Assembly (NCBI RefSeq): GCF_900142215.1
Contig: NZ_FRAC01000040.1
Location: forward strand, 1-54,204
Length of the DNA stretch: 54,204 nt
Origin: Anaerocolumna jejuensis DSM 15929
Lineage (GTDB): Bacteria; Bacillota; Clostridia; Lachnospirales; Lachnospiraceae
Direction of reading: 5' to 3'
The notes below the pieces were generated by a model. The model made no database searches and was not told the origin of the DNA. It worked only from the letters and a program-made list of their open reading frames with translations. The position numbers were made by a program, and so were the translations under genes. Of this stretch, positions 1 to 7,580 are shown in pieces (within the stretch, counting starts at the first letter, position 1; each line of letters begins with the position of its first letter).

Positions 1-105
1 CAAGATTGGGCCGAGGATTTCGCAGGCTCAATCTTGTGTGTGAATTATGCTTTCCAATAATTCACACTATCCCCATGCATATCACAAGTTTGCTTGCGGT
101 CACAG
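1..105 (+). repeat. Composite intergenic palindromic repeat, copy 1
   Basis: Three modules follow one another. Hairpin 1 (1-36) has 12-nt arms, CAAGATTGGGCC and GGCTCAATCTTG, around the loop GAGGATTTCGCA. Hairpin 2 (38-67) has 11-bp arms, GTGTGAATTAT and ATAATTCACAC. The third module (74 to about 105) begins ATGCATATCACAAG and is partly palindromic. The first two modules recur almost unchanged at 54112-54178, in diverged form at 18432-18495 and 35186-35246. The third module recurs at many intergenic sites. No coding capacity is apparent; the short ORF that crosses it is not credible. Confidence 0.8.
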
Positions 106-279
106 TGCCGATTCAAACCTGCCGAATCCGTTGCACACTTTGTTAATGTACCGGTCACCCCACCGTTGTCGTGCTTTTTGTATAATTAGCTCCTTTTTTG
201 TCTTACCGGAAAGGTTGTCCTGGCAGTTTCTATGGTTTATAATATATGTAAAATTTTACCATTCATTATAGGAGATAAT

Positions 280-1533
280 ATGAAAGAACATTCCAATATT
301 TTTATAAAACTTTTATCCGCCGCTATTTTTGAAAAAACACCTGATTTCCTTCTCTCTCTTCCTGATTGGGATTCTATTTATGAGGAGGCAAAGGCCCACC
401 AGGTCCATACCTTATTATTCCCGCTGTTTGAAAAGCTGCCTGCAGAACTAAGGCCTGCCTCTTCCCTTTTGGAAGTCTGGAAGTACGAAACCCTGCGTGA
501 GGCGGCCCTCCAGCTTCTTCACATGGAGCAGATAGAGAAGGTTCTCCTTCTCCTTCATAAAGCGGACATTCCGGTAATTGCATTAAAAGGACTGGTGTTG
601 CGAGGCTATTACCCCAATCCGGAGCTTCGTACCATGGGGGATGCCGATATCCTGATTCAGAAGGAGGATTTTCATAAGGTACATACTGTCCTGACTTCCC
701 TGGGATATAAGAAAAGAAAGCACGATGAACGCCATACTGCTTATTCCCTGAACGGCTATCCTGACATAGAGCTTCATGGGATTCTTACAGATAGTGAGGA
801 AATGGAAAAGCTTAATCATTTTACCTTTCAGGTATGGGATAATACTATCCCTGCCTTTATAGGCTCTGCACCAGCCTTAAGCTTGTCCCCCAAGGACCAG
901 GTGGTATATCTGATGTTTCACATAATCCACCACGTCCTCTTAAGCGGTGTCGGTATCCGGCAGCTATGTGACCTTACTGTTTTTGCAGTTTCTCATGCAG
1001 AGGATATTATATGGGAAGATATCCTCTATGAAATGGAGCTTTATGGCTATGATAAATTCACACTGGTGCTTCTCTCCATATGCCGTGAACTGTTTGACTT
1101 GTCCCTAGCGGAAAACCCCATAACAGAAGAGGAGGAGGAGTTTGAGACTTACCGAAATTTCCTGACCGAGGATATTATTAATTCCGGGGTATATGGTAAG
1201 CGCACAAAAGAGAGGGAAGCCTCGCGGCATATCCTGTTGTATATGAAGAATAAGCACCCTTCTTTTTCTCCGGCAGAGGAAGCTGTAAAACCTCCTGCTT
1301 TAAAGGTTTCTTCCCTTTGTAATCTCATGCGTTTTTTCTTTCCATCCCCTGGCAAGCTCAGCCATCAGTACCGGTATGCCAGGAAGCACCCGATTCTGCT
1401 GCCTTTTGCCTGGCTGCACAGAGCTTTTTATAATATAAGGCAGCTCTCTTTGCTTTCCTTTTTTTATAACAGGGAATCTGTTTCTGCTTATACGGACCGG
1501 ATACAGCTTCTTACCTGGCTTAAGCTTCGCTAG
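280..1533 (+). CDS. Nucleotidyltransferase family protein (NTP_transf_5-like)
   Basis: This 417-residue protein carries a nucleotidyltransferase signature. There is an ALKG motif near residues 101-104, then RTMGDADIL at about 117-125 with the metal-binding Asp pair D121/D123, and DIELH at about 162-166, which could supply the third acidic residue. This pattern fits the uncharacterised nucleotidyltransferase family PF14907. Members often accompany peptide-modification clusters, including paeninodin-type lasso peptide loci. The start at 280 is chosen because GGAG lies just upstream; the longer ORF opening at 232 has no such site. It is convergent with the ABC exporter gene and overlaps its 3' end by 14 nt, suggesting it belongs to the same cassette. 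The substrate is unknown. A role in extending a phosphate on the peptide is only an inference. Confidence 0.8.
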   Translation: MKEHSNIFIKLLSAAIFEKTPDFLLSLPDWDSIYEEAKAHQVHTLLFPLFEKLPAELRPASSLLEVWKYETLREAALQLLHMEQIEKVLLLLHKADIPVIALKGLVLRGYYPNPELRTMGDADILIQKEDFHKVHTVLTSLGYKKRKHDERHTAYSLNGYPDIELHGILTDSEEMEKLNHFTFQVWDNTIPAFIGSAPALSLSPKDQVVYLMFHIIHHVLLSGVGIRQLCDLTVFAVSHAEDIIWEDILYEMELYGYDKFTLVLLSICRELFDLSLAENPITEEEEEFETYRNFLTEDIINSGVYGKRTKEREASRHILLYMKNKHPSFSPAEEAVKPPALKVSSLCNLMRFFFPSPGKLSHQYRYARKHPILLPFAWLHRAFYNIRQLSLLSFFYNRESVSAYTDRIQLLTWLKLR

Positions 1534-3247
1534 CATTAAAAAAAACAGAAAATCCGGCTCTTTCATTTAGTTCTGCCAACATTTTAGCCGGCTCTTTCTC
1601 TTTTAAATTTCCATTCTCCAGCCTGAATACCCTGTTACAGTACCGAAGAGCCGAGAGCCTGTGGGTTATTATGATGCAGGTTCTTTCTCTTTTTAATCCA
1701 ATGATATTCTGTAGGATTGCCTTTTCGGTATCCATATCCAGAGCAGAGGTCGCCTCATCCAATAGAAGCAGGGGAGCTTTTTTAAGCAGGGCTCTGGCTA
1801 TTGCTACTCTTTGAGCCTGTCCCTCAGAAAGGCCGATGCCATATTCCCCGATTACGGTATTAAGCCCTTCCTTCAATTCATTTACGAACTCCAGGGCACA
1901 TGCTCCCTTTAAAGCTTCTATCTTCTCTTCTGCCTTCGTCCCGGTACTGCCCATCTCCAGATTTTCTTCTATGGTACCGGAAAAAAGAGTATTTCCCTGA
2001 GGTACATAGGATATCAAATCCCTGGCTGAAAACTGCTCCAGGTTGTAGATCGTGTTTTCTTTTTTCAGTAAAATGCAGCCCTTATCCGGGTTAATCAGCT
2101 GCATAATAAGGTTTATAAGGGTGGTTTTGCCCTGGCCGGAAGCTCCTACCAGGCCGATTATTTCACCTGCCTTGATTGAGACTGATATCCCCTTTAGCAG
2201 CGGCTTGTCCTTTTCATAGGAAAAGTTAAGACCATCTAATATAAGCTCATCAAACTCTTTGATGCTGGGTTTTATCTCAGCTTTTTCTATCCGGAGCCTT
2301 TCTATTTCCATCAGCCTCTTAGCTGAACCGGCAGCAGAGAGGAAGGTAGTAAATAAAACCGTCATATCCACAAAGGGCATCAGCACCTGCCCGATTAGCT
2401 GAATATATGCCGTTAGGGCGCCGACAGTAAGGGTCTTATCGAATACCCGGGATATTCCTATAGCAAATATAAGCAGGAAGCTTAAGCCCAATCCCATCAT
2501 AGCAACGGTATTGATTAATGTCGTAGAAAAGGTACGTTTTACTGCAAGGCGTTTCTTTTCTGCCTGCATTTTCCTCAGCTTCTCCACGCTGTCACCTTCC
2601 CTGCAAAAGGTCTTTATGATGAGCATATGGGATAAACACTCCTGTAAATAGGCTCTGTATCTGCCCTCTGCCTCCTGGGTGCTCTCGTGAAAGGACATAT
2701 ATCTCGAACCCACCAGTCCTCCAAAAATCAGAGAACAGGGCCCTAAGAGTAATGTTATCAGGGCAATTTCTTTATTAAAAGACAGCAGAGCAATAAATGC
2801 CGCAAGCAGCCCGGTAAACAGGGTTGCCCCCTTAGGTATGCCGTCTATTATTCCGTTTACCGCTACCTGTGTATCTCCCACCACCCGCATCTGAATGTCT
2901 CCGGTATGGTATTTCATGTAATCCGTCCATCTGGCATTTGTCAAATGGCGGTATAGTCTTATCTTTAAACTGCCCGACATATTTTCTGCTGTCTTTACCG
3001 ACAAATCGGCGGACAGCCATTTGAGGATTATTTGCACCAGAATGGTGAGGCAGAAGACGCTTCCGGTCTTCATTAATATCTCATGGTTTCTTTCCAGAGC
3101 AGAATCAATAAGGTCTTTTGATATGTATGCCATATAGACCCTTACAAAGGACAGGATACCTCCCATTAAAATGAGCAGTATCAGATTCCTGACATAGGGT
3201 TTTGTCTTAGCCGCCATCCATTTTAATATTTGTACTTTTTGCTTCAT
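1520..3247 (-). CDS. ABC exporter, fused membrane and ATPase domains
   Basis: This 575-residue half-transporter has an N-terminal six-helix exporter-type membrane domain (about 1-310) and a C-terminal ATPase. Walker A GASGQGKT is at about 368-375, the Q-loop near 417, signature LSEGQ at about 473-477, Walker B LLLLDEAT at about 493-500, and a THR H-loop follows. The N-terminus lacks a C39 peptidase domain, so it does not cleave a leader itself. It sits last in the minus-strand cassette, after the precursor, kinase and S26 peptidase genes, so export of the matured peptide is the likely job. It probably works as a homodimer. The start has AGAAGGAG 8 nt upstream. A palindromic repeat separates it from the peptidase gene. 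Confidence 0.88.
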   Translation of the reverse strand: MKQKVQILKWMAAKTKPYVRNLILLILMGGILSFVRVYMAYISKDLIDSALERNHEILMKTGSVFCLTILVQIILKWLSADLSVKTAENMSGSLKIRLYRHLTNARWTDYMKYHTGDIQMRVVGDTQVAVNGIIDGIPKGATLFTGLLAAFIALLSFNKEIALITLLLGPCSLIFGGLVGSRYMSFHESTQEAEGRYRAYLQECLSHMLIIKTFCREGDSVEKLRKMQAEKKRLAVKRTFSTTLINTVAMMGLGLSFLLIFAIGISRVFDKTLTVGALTAYIQLIGQVLMPFVDMTVLFTTFLSAAGSAKRLMEIERLRIEKAEIKPSIKEFDELILDGLNFSYEKDKPLLKGISVSIKAGEIIGLVGASGQGKTTLINLIMQLINPDKGCILLKKENTIYNLEQFSARDLISYVPQGNTLFSGTIEENLEMGSTGTKAEEKIEALKGACALEFVNELKEGLNTVIGEYGIGLSEGQAQRVAIARALLKKAPLLLLDEATSALDMDTEKAILQNIIGLKRERTCIIITHRLSALRYCNRVFRLENGNLKEKEPAKMLAELNERAGFSVFFNASEA

Positions 3248-3270
3248 TTGTCTTACTCCTTCTAAACACC

Positions 3271-3341
3271 ATGCGTATCACAAGCTTGCTTAGGATACTG
3301 CCTTAAATAGAAAGATTAAAAATGCAATGCATTCTTAATCT
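3271..3341. repeat. Palindromic repeat between S26 peptidase and exporter genes
   Basis: The segment 3271-3300 matches the ATGCATATCACAAGCTTGC module. It is followed by a hairpin (3313-3341) with 13-nt arms, AGATTAAAAATGC and GCATTCTTAATCT. The one mismatch would be a G-U wobble in minus-strand RNA. There is no adjacent T-run, so it is not an obvious terminator. It may set the relative expression or stability of the two flanking messages. Confidence 0.65.
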
Positions 3342-3359
3342 AATCCCATGCATTAAATA

Positions 3360-3875
3360 TCAAATCTTTGATTCAACATCCCCAGGCAGGCAGTTGAATA
3401 CTTTATGTTTTATCATTAACTGCCAGTTCCGAAGCCCGCGGTAACTTTTCATAATAATTCTGCGAAAGGGTATTGCAAAGGTCCATAGCAGGGCCAGGCT
3501 TCTGATTATCAGGCTGTCCCCGGCTATTGGCCGGTTACCCCGCCAGATTGTCTCTACCTTTGCGAGTATCTGCCCTTCGTATATGGGTCCTTCCAGCCTT
3601 CTTTGTGCATCTCCCAGTATATAGACAGAGCTTCTTAATTTTAACAGCACCCTGTGCAATACATAAGCTCCCTCTTTTCTTTGCACCAGGATAATGTCAC
3701 CGGCCTTTACCCTGTCAAGGGAGGTTTTATAAAGTACAACACTGTCTTTTTTATCACGCAAAAAAGGGTACATACTGCTTCCTGTTACTTTAATACGTAC
3801 CCCTTTGCCTTCCTTTAACAGCTTATCGATAACAGGCATCATAGTGTCTGTTTTTATTTCTTTTATTTCAGACAT
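3360..3875 (-). CDS. S26 family (ER-type) signal peptidase
   Basis: This is a 171-residue S24/S26-type serine peptidase. The nucleophile motif GSSMYP places the catalytic Ser at about residue 34. The usual Lys is replaced by the His of VLHRV (about residue 74), as in ER/SipW-type signal peptidases. A hydrophobic stretch at about 125-140 could anchor it in the membrane. The gene overlaps the end of the kinase gene by 13 nt, so the two are probably translationally coupled. The exporter lacks a peptidase domain, so this enzyme is the best candidate for leader removal from the precursor encoded just upstream. That role is inferred. It could instead process a small set of secreted proteins. Confidence 0.82.
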   Translation of the reverse strand: MSEIKEIKTDTMMPVIDKLLKEGKGVRIKVTGSSMYPFLRDKKDSVVLYKTSLDRVKAGDIILVQRKEGAYVLHRVLLKLRSSVYILGDAQRRLEGPIYEGQILAKVETIWRGNRPIAGDSLIIRSLALLWTFAIPFRRIIMKSYRGLRNWQLMIKHKVFNCLPGDVESKI

Positions 3876-4714
3876 TGGTACAACAACTCCACAGCTTCCC
3901 TGTCAGGCCTGCATTTTAAATAAAATACCGGCGTGACAGTTACAATGTTTTCAAGATTTTTAAGGGCCTTATCCATATTTTCAGGGCTGTTAAAGGGCAG
4001 AAAGCTTCTTGGCATCAGCTTGTTTACTGCCTCGGCTTTTCCCAGCCTTTCGAGTTTATTTTGCTTCTCCTGCTCCAGCAGGACAATTGCCGCTAACGGC
4101 GCCGACTTATTGGTGCATTTACCTCTCGCTCCATTCCACAAGGTACCGTATACATAGGGTACCCCATCAATCACACGAATGGCAGGCCTGTCATCGTTAA
4201 TCATTTCAGCTCTTTTATATTTCCGCCACAGCTTTGACTGGGTGGATTTTCCCATGCCGGAAGGTCCTGAAAATATGATTCCTTTCTTCTCCCATTGTAT
4301 GGCAGACCCATGGATAACCAGGCCGTCATAGGATAATATCCGGTTCCGGAAAGTTATTTCACCCAGGGAGTATAAGAAGGAGTTAAGAGGTCTGGCCTCT
4401 TTTACGCCGCAGGAAACCCTTACTTCCTTCCAGTTTAAATCCGCAGAGACTTTGTATGCCACCTCCCTGGAGTCCCTGTTGATAATATAAAGCTTTGAAG
4501 CCTCCTCCTCTTTGCTTCCTGCCGCCCATTTTATGGTATCATCAAAGGAAACTGTTTCCTCCGGTAGTTCAAGGGTTTCTTCCCTTATGTATTCTACTTT
4601 CATTCCGTCAGCCTTTTGGTCTGTTTCAAAGACTTTAAATTTCTTTTTGTTCCCCTTTAGAATATCCGCTTCCAGCGTTATGGGAATATCTGCTATCCTT
4701 AATGTAGTTTTCAT
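3863..4714 (-). CDS. HPr kinase-like peptide kinase
   Basis: This 283-residue protein resembles the C-terminal half of HPr kinase/phosphorylase. It has IHGSAI at about 134-139, the P-loop GPSGMGKST at about 150-158, and INDDRPAI at about 172-179, matching the kinase core. The N-terminal 120 residues do not look like the HPrK N-domain. Similar stand-alone kinases occur in paeninodin-type lasso clusters, where the kinase phosphorylates the C-terminal serine of the precursor. The precursor immediately upstream here also ends in serine. The start is 16 nt beyond the precursor stop. A role in carbon catabolite control is unlikely, because the gene is embedded among peptide-modification genes and no HPr-related gene is nearby. 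Confidence 0.8.
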   Translation of the reverse strand: MKTTLRIADIPITLEADILKGNKKKFKVFETDQKADGMKVEYIREETLELPEETVSFDDTIKWAAGSKEEEASKLYIINRDSREVAYKVSADLNWKEVRVSCGVKEARPLNSFLYSLGEITFRNRILSYDGLVIHGSAIQWEKKGIIFSGPSGMGKSTQSKLWRKYKRAEMINDDRPAIRVIDGVPYVYGTLWNGARGKCTNKSAPLAAIVLLEQEKQNKLERLGKAEAVNKLMPRSFLPFNSPENMDKALKNLENIVTVTPVFYLKCRPDREAVELLYQCLK

Positions 4715-4729
4715 TATGCTGCCCTTCTT

Positions 4730-4906
4730 TTAACTGCAGCCATGTGCCTGTGAATTGCTCTTGGCGCATTTTTTGAGTCCGCAGAAAATCACACTTAATA
4801 AATTCCACCACAGGTTATAATTCGTATAGCCGCCGTGGCAGGTAGCCAGACGTTCTTCCGGCCTTAATTCAACAATTTCAATAGTTGGTGTTACATAATC
4901 CTTCAT
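4730..4906 (-). CDS. Putative RiPP precursor peptide, 58 residues, four Cys
   Basis: This encodes a small peptide with a leader-like N-terminus and a Cys-containing C-terminal half. The leader carries YVTP at residues 4-7, a YxxP motif like those bound by RRE/PqqD-type proteins in lasso systems, then an acidic ELRPEERLA stretch (13-21). The presumed core has Cys at 23, 42, 47 and 57, a GG at 25-26, aromatic residues (Y27, Y30, W33, W34, F41), and ends in G-C-S. The ATG at 4906 is chosen because AGGAGG ends 6 nt upstream; earlier in-frame ATGs overlap that site. Its start overlaps the end of the radical SAM gene by 29 nt. No homologue is recognised by name, and the modification cannot be predicted from sequence. 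Confidence 0.75.
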   Translation of the reverse strand: MKDYVTPTIEIVELRPEERLATCHGGYTNYNLWWNLLSVIFCGLKKCAKSNSQAHGCS

Positions 4907-6011
4907 AATCATCCTCCTTTTCATGATAAAGCTTTCTGTTTTCTCTTGTCAGCTCACATAAGTACAACGCCGGTTCCTGAAAGCTTCCGGTTTCATTTAG
5001 CAGCCTTCCCGGACAGGAGTTGCAATTTTCCTTCAGGCTGCATTTATCGCAGGTTCTACAGGTCGGTACTTCACTGCACTTGATGGCTAAATCCTTCCAG
5101 GCATTGGTAAAGCCCTGTGTCACCGGGTATGACTGGGGAATATTCAGAATTGGGCAGGGTATCATTTTTCCCTCCCAGGTGATGAAATAAGAATTCTTTC
5201 CGCTGTTACAGGGAAAGGAACCGCTGTTTTCATAAGTGCGAAAGCATTCCAGGGCCCTATGAAAGGTTTCCTTATCTTCGTAAAGGTCCTCCAGCTTAAA
5301 CTCCGGCTCCTCCCTGTTATAGTAAGCATCCATCTTTTTTAGGAGCTGAGCCTGCTCGGCAGGGGATAGTCTTCCGGTATCCTTTCTTCCCGTTTCCCTT
5401 CCGGGGGATACGTAGTCCGTAAGGTTCAGTTTTAAGTCAAAGTCTTCGGCAATCTCAATCATCCTGTCGATGTCTGCGGCATTTTCCCGTATTACGGTCG
5501 TTCTTATCTGGACATTGATTCCGGCTTCCTTTAGCCGTTTTATTCCGTCCAATGTCCTCTGAAAGCCTTCCGCATTTCCGCATACTCTTTTATAGGTCTC
5601 CGGAGAGGCTCCATAGAGGGATATATCGATTTGAGCAGGCGGTATTTTGCAAAGCCAATTCATTACCTTCTCTGTTATCAAGGAGCCATTGCTGTAAAGG
5701 CTCACGATAAATCCCATCCGGGAAATTTCTTCATAGATTTCCCGAAAATCTTCCCGGTAGAAAATCTCTCCGCCGGTCAGCAGTAAAAAAAGGGTCCCCG
5801 CCTCCAAGGCCTCTTTCGCAAGCCCTATCCATGTTCCTGCACTTAGTTCCCTTTCTTTTAAAGAAAGATGGTTTAAGCCGGAACAGGCATAACACATGCG
5901 GCACCCAAAATTACATCTGGTCGTCAGCTCAAATTGCCCGATAAAGGGTAATTGCCGGCTATAGGAGTTCATTGTCAGCTGCGCACTTAACTGCCCCCAG
6001 TTCATTGCCAT
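4878..6011 (-). CDS. Radical SAM/SPASM peptide-modifying enzyme
   Basis: This 377-residue protein has the radical SAM cluster motif CNFGCRMC with Cys at about 33, 37 and 40, followed by a typical partial TIM barrel (LLTGGE at about 80). The C-terminal SPASM-like region is Cys-rich, with repeated C-x2-C and C-x5-C spacings at about 275-355. This indicates auxiliary iron-sulfur clusters, as in enzymes that install thioether or carbon-carbon links in peptides. Its RRE is supplied by the separate PqqD gene, which it overlaps by about 50 nt. It overlaps the precursor gene at its 3' end. The ATG at 6011 has AGAGAGG upstream. The reaction is not predictable; sactipeptide-like, ranthipeptide-like or another linkage are all open. 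Confidence 0.86.
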   Translation of the reverse strand: MAMNWGQLSAQLTMNSYSRQLPFIGQFELTTRCNFGCRMCYACSGLNHLSLKERELSAGTWIGLAKEALEAGTLFLLLTGGEIFYREDFREIYEEISRMGFIVSLYSNGSLITEKVMNWLCKIPPAQIDISLYGASPETYKRVCGNAEGFQRTLDGIKRLKEAGINVQIRTTVIRENAADIDRMIEIAEDFDLKLNLTDYVSPGRETGRKDTGRLSPAEQAQLLKKMDAYYNREEPEFKLEDLYEDKETFHRALECFRTYENSGSFPCNSGKNSYFITWEGKMIPCPILNIPQSYPVTQGFTNAWKDLAIKCSEVPTCRTCDKCSLKENCNSCPGRLLNETGSFQEPALYLCELTRENRKLYHEKEDDYEGLCNTNY

Positions 6012-6276
6012 CTTCTATCAATCCTCTCTCAGTAATTTTATTGATAAAGGCCTCTATGTCTACTCTTGCCCTATCCTCTTCCACCAGATAATTCTCGCAC
6101 AGGAGGGTTACCAGTTCATTTATTGTTCTTACTTCCTTTTCCAGCTTTGACCAAAGCAGGGCCCCGGTCTCATTAAGGCTCATAAGGCCGTTAAAATCAA
6201 TTACTCTCTGCCCGATAGGCACTACAACATAAGATCCTGCTATTTCACGAAGTAAGAAACCTTCCTTAATCTTCAT
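5959..6276 (-). CDS. PqqD-like peptide recognition protein (RRE)
   Basis: This 105-residue protein has the PqqD pattern: VVVPIGQRVIDFNGLMSLNETGALLW, then a helical half with DIEAFINKITERGLI. (The quoted stretches lie at about residues 18-45 and 75-95.) PqqD-type proteins bind leader peptides and present them to radical SAM enzymes. The ATG at 6276 is preferred over an upstream TTG because AGGAGG lies 7 nt before it. The gene starts within the last codons of the upstream Wzz-like gene and overlaps the radical SAM gene at its other end. Translation therefore appears continuous from the polysaccharide operon into the peptide cassette. Confidence 0.84.
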   Translation of the reverse strand: MKIKEGFLLREIAGSYVVVPIGQRVIDFNGLMSLNETGALLWSKLEKEVRTINELVTLLCENYLVEEDRARVDIEAFINKITERGLIEDGNELGAVKCAADNELL

Positions 6277-6937
6277 ATCCAATCCTCCTTCTTTTTGTCT
6301 TTTTATTATCCCAGTCAGGCAATACTGCCAGAGTGGAAAGGTTTAGCAGAGTTTCTATTTCTTCCGCCTTCCGTATCCTGCTGCCGCGGATATACCTGAC
6401 GGAAATGACAAGGACAGACGTTATGGCTCCAAGCAAAAAGCCTCTTAAAAAGCTTTCCATATCCCTTTTTGGAAGGGGCACTGCCTTGCCGGCCTCTTCT
6501 ACCACTTTTAGTCTGAAGATATCCCCATAATCTTCCTCTGCTGTCTTGACAAAAGCCCCTATCAGGGTTTCGGCTCTTTCAGGGTTATAATCACTTATCT
6601 GCACTTCCATGACTCTGGTTTCCTCAAGAACGGTGATAAACATCTCATCCTGTAATTCATCCGGTGTCATACTGACCCCGGCTTCATAGATGACCTTTTC
6701 CAGAAACGGCCAGCTTTTTATCAATATCATATAATCATTGCTGACCTGCATTCCTGCCTGAAATTTCGCAGCTGCGAAATAATAATCCGGCAAAAGAAAA
6801 TGATTGATACCACTTACGGTTATTCCTGTGATCATTCCTATAAGAAGTATTCTTAGGAATCTTTTCTTCAGGTGCCAGGACAGCTCTATGAAATTTTCCT
6901 TTATACCGGTATTTATTTTTCTCATATTAATCCCCAT
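6266..6937 (-). CDS. Wzz/YveK-like chain-length protein, second copy
   Basis: This 223-residue protein has a cytoplasmic N-terminus, a first membrane helix (about 29-49), an extracytoplasmic domain, and a second helix (about 168-184). This is the topology of the modulator partner of bacterial tyrosine kinases (Wzz/YveK/CapA). It is shorter and clearly diverged from the copy at 9812. No second kinase gene accompanies it. The first ATG (6937) and the ATG at 6925 (preceded by GGGGA) are both possible starts; the longer form begins inside a degenerate palindromic repeat. Its stop overlaps the PqqD gene start, physically joining the EPS and peptide genes. Confidence 0.75.
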   Translation of the reverse strand: MGINMRKINTGIKENFIELSWHLKKRFLRILLIGMITGITVSGINHFLLPDYYFAAAKFQAGMQVSNDYMILIKSWPFLEKVIYEAGVSMTPDELQDEMFITVLEETRVMEVQISDYNPERAETLIGAFVKTAEEDYGDIFRLKVVEEAGKAVPLPKRDMESFLRGFLLGAITSVLVISVRYIRGSRIRKAEEIETLLNLSTLAVLPDWDNKKTKRRRIGYED

Positions 6938-6962
6938 GCATATCCCAAGTCAGCTTGCGATA
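6931..6962. repeat. Degenerate copy of the ATGCATATCACAAG repeat module
   Basis: CCATGCATATCCCAAG is followed by GCTTGCGATA, a decayed version of the palindromic module seen elsewhere. It lies between VanZ and the second Wzz gene, at the possible start of the latter. Confidence 0.5.
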
Positions 6963-7001
6963 AAACAGATAGTAAAATTTTTTTAATTTCCAAACCACTC
7001 A

Positions 7002-7580
7002 TTAACCTGACGGTAAAGGAAAGCCGTCTTTTAATTTTATTAACCGACTTCCGATAATATATCCAATATAACAGCCAAGCACATTTAAAATTACGTCATC
7101 GGTCTGAAGAAAGCCTCTTTTTGTTATATACTGAACCACTTCAATAGAAACGCTGATTGTAAAGCCTGTCATCCTGCACTGAGACGCCCTTTTGCCGGCA
7201 ATGGGTAAAAAGCAGTAGATAACACCAAAGGGGAGAAACAGCAATACATTTTCTGCCGCATAAATATTACCGGACAGGCTGTCGGACAACGTTGCAAGGG
7301 GCATTAAATCCACACCTGTTCTGGAGCCGGAAGGCCTTGACAATATGGTCAGGTATATAATAAAGGCAAGATAAAAAAACATGATAAAGAGTATAAACTG
7401 GTTGCTTCTAAGAAAGATTTTATAATCCTTCTGCCTTTTCCTGAAAAAAAGCAGATAGGCAATATCAAAGGTTACAAGAGCCAGCATTCCGGGGAGCAGG
7501 GATGGAAGCAGGTAAGCAGTTACCGCAATATGAAGGTCTGCATAAATAGGTACCAGCAGCTGGCTAAATATACTGGTCAT
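7002..7580 (-). CDS. VanZ family membrane protein
   Basis: This 192-residue membrane protein has about five hydrophobic helices. It carries the VanZ signature: AENVLLFLPFG at about 110-120, then EVVQYITKRG and TDDVILNVLG toward the C-terminus. VanZ proteins are named for teicoplanin resistance, but many sit in polysaccharide or cell-envelope loci and their biochemical role is unclear. The start overlaps the end of the upstream CpsB-like gene by 17 nt, so it is in the same operon. AAGGAA precedes the ATG. Confidence 0.85.
   Translation of the reverse strand: MTSIFSQLLVPIYADLHIAVTAYLLPSLLPGMLALVTFDIAYLLFFRKRQKDYKIFLRSNQFILFIMFFYLAFIIYLTILSRPSGSRTGVDLMPLATLSDSLSGNIYAAENVLLFLPFGVIYCFLPIAGKRASQCRMTGFTISVSIEVVQYITKRGFLQTDDVILNVLGCYIGYIIGSRLIKLKDGFPLPSG

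Noticed and set aside
47..271. Small ORF at the window start
   Set aside because: It runs through the palindromic repeat, has no ribosome binding site and no recognisable protein features.
1520..6282. Lasso peptide cluster
   Set aside because: Kinase, nucleotidyltransferase, RRE and exporter fit, but no asparagine-synthetase-like cyclase or transglutaminase-like B2 protease is encoded, and a radical SAM enzyme is present instead.
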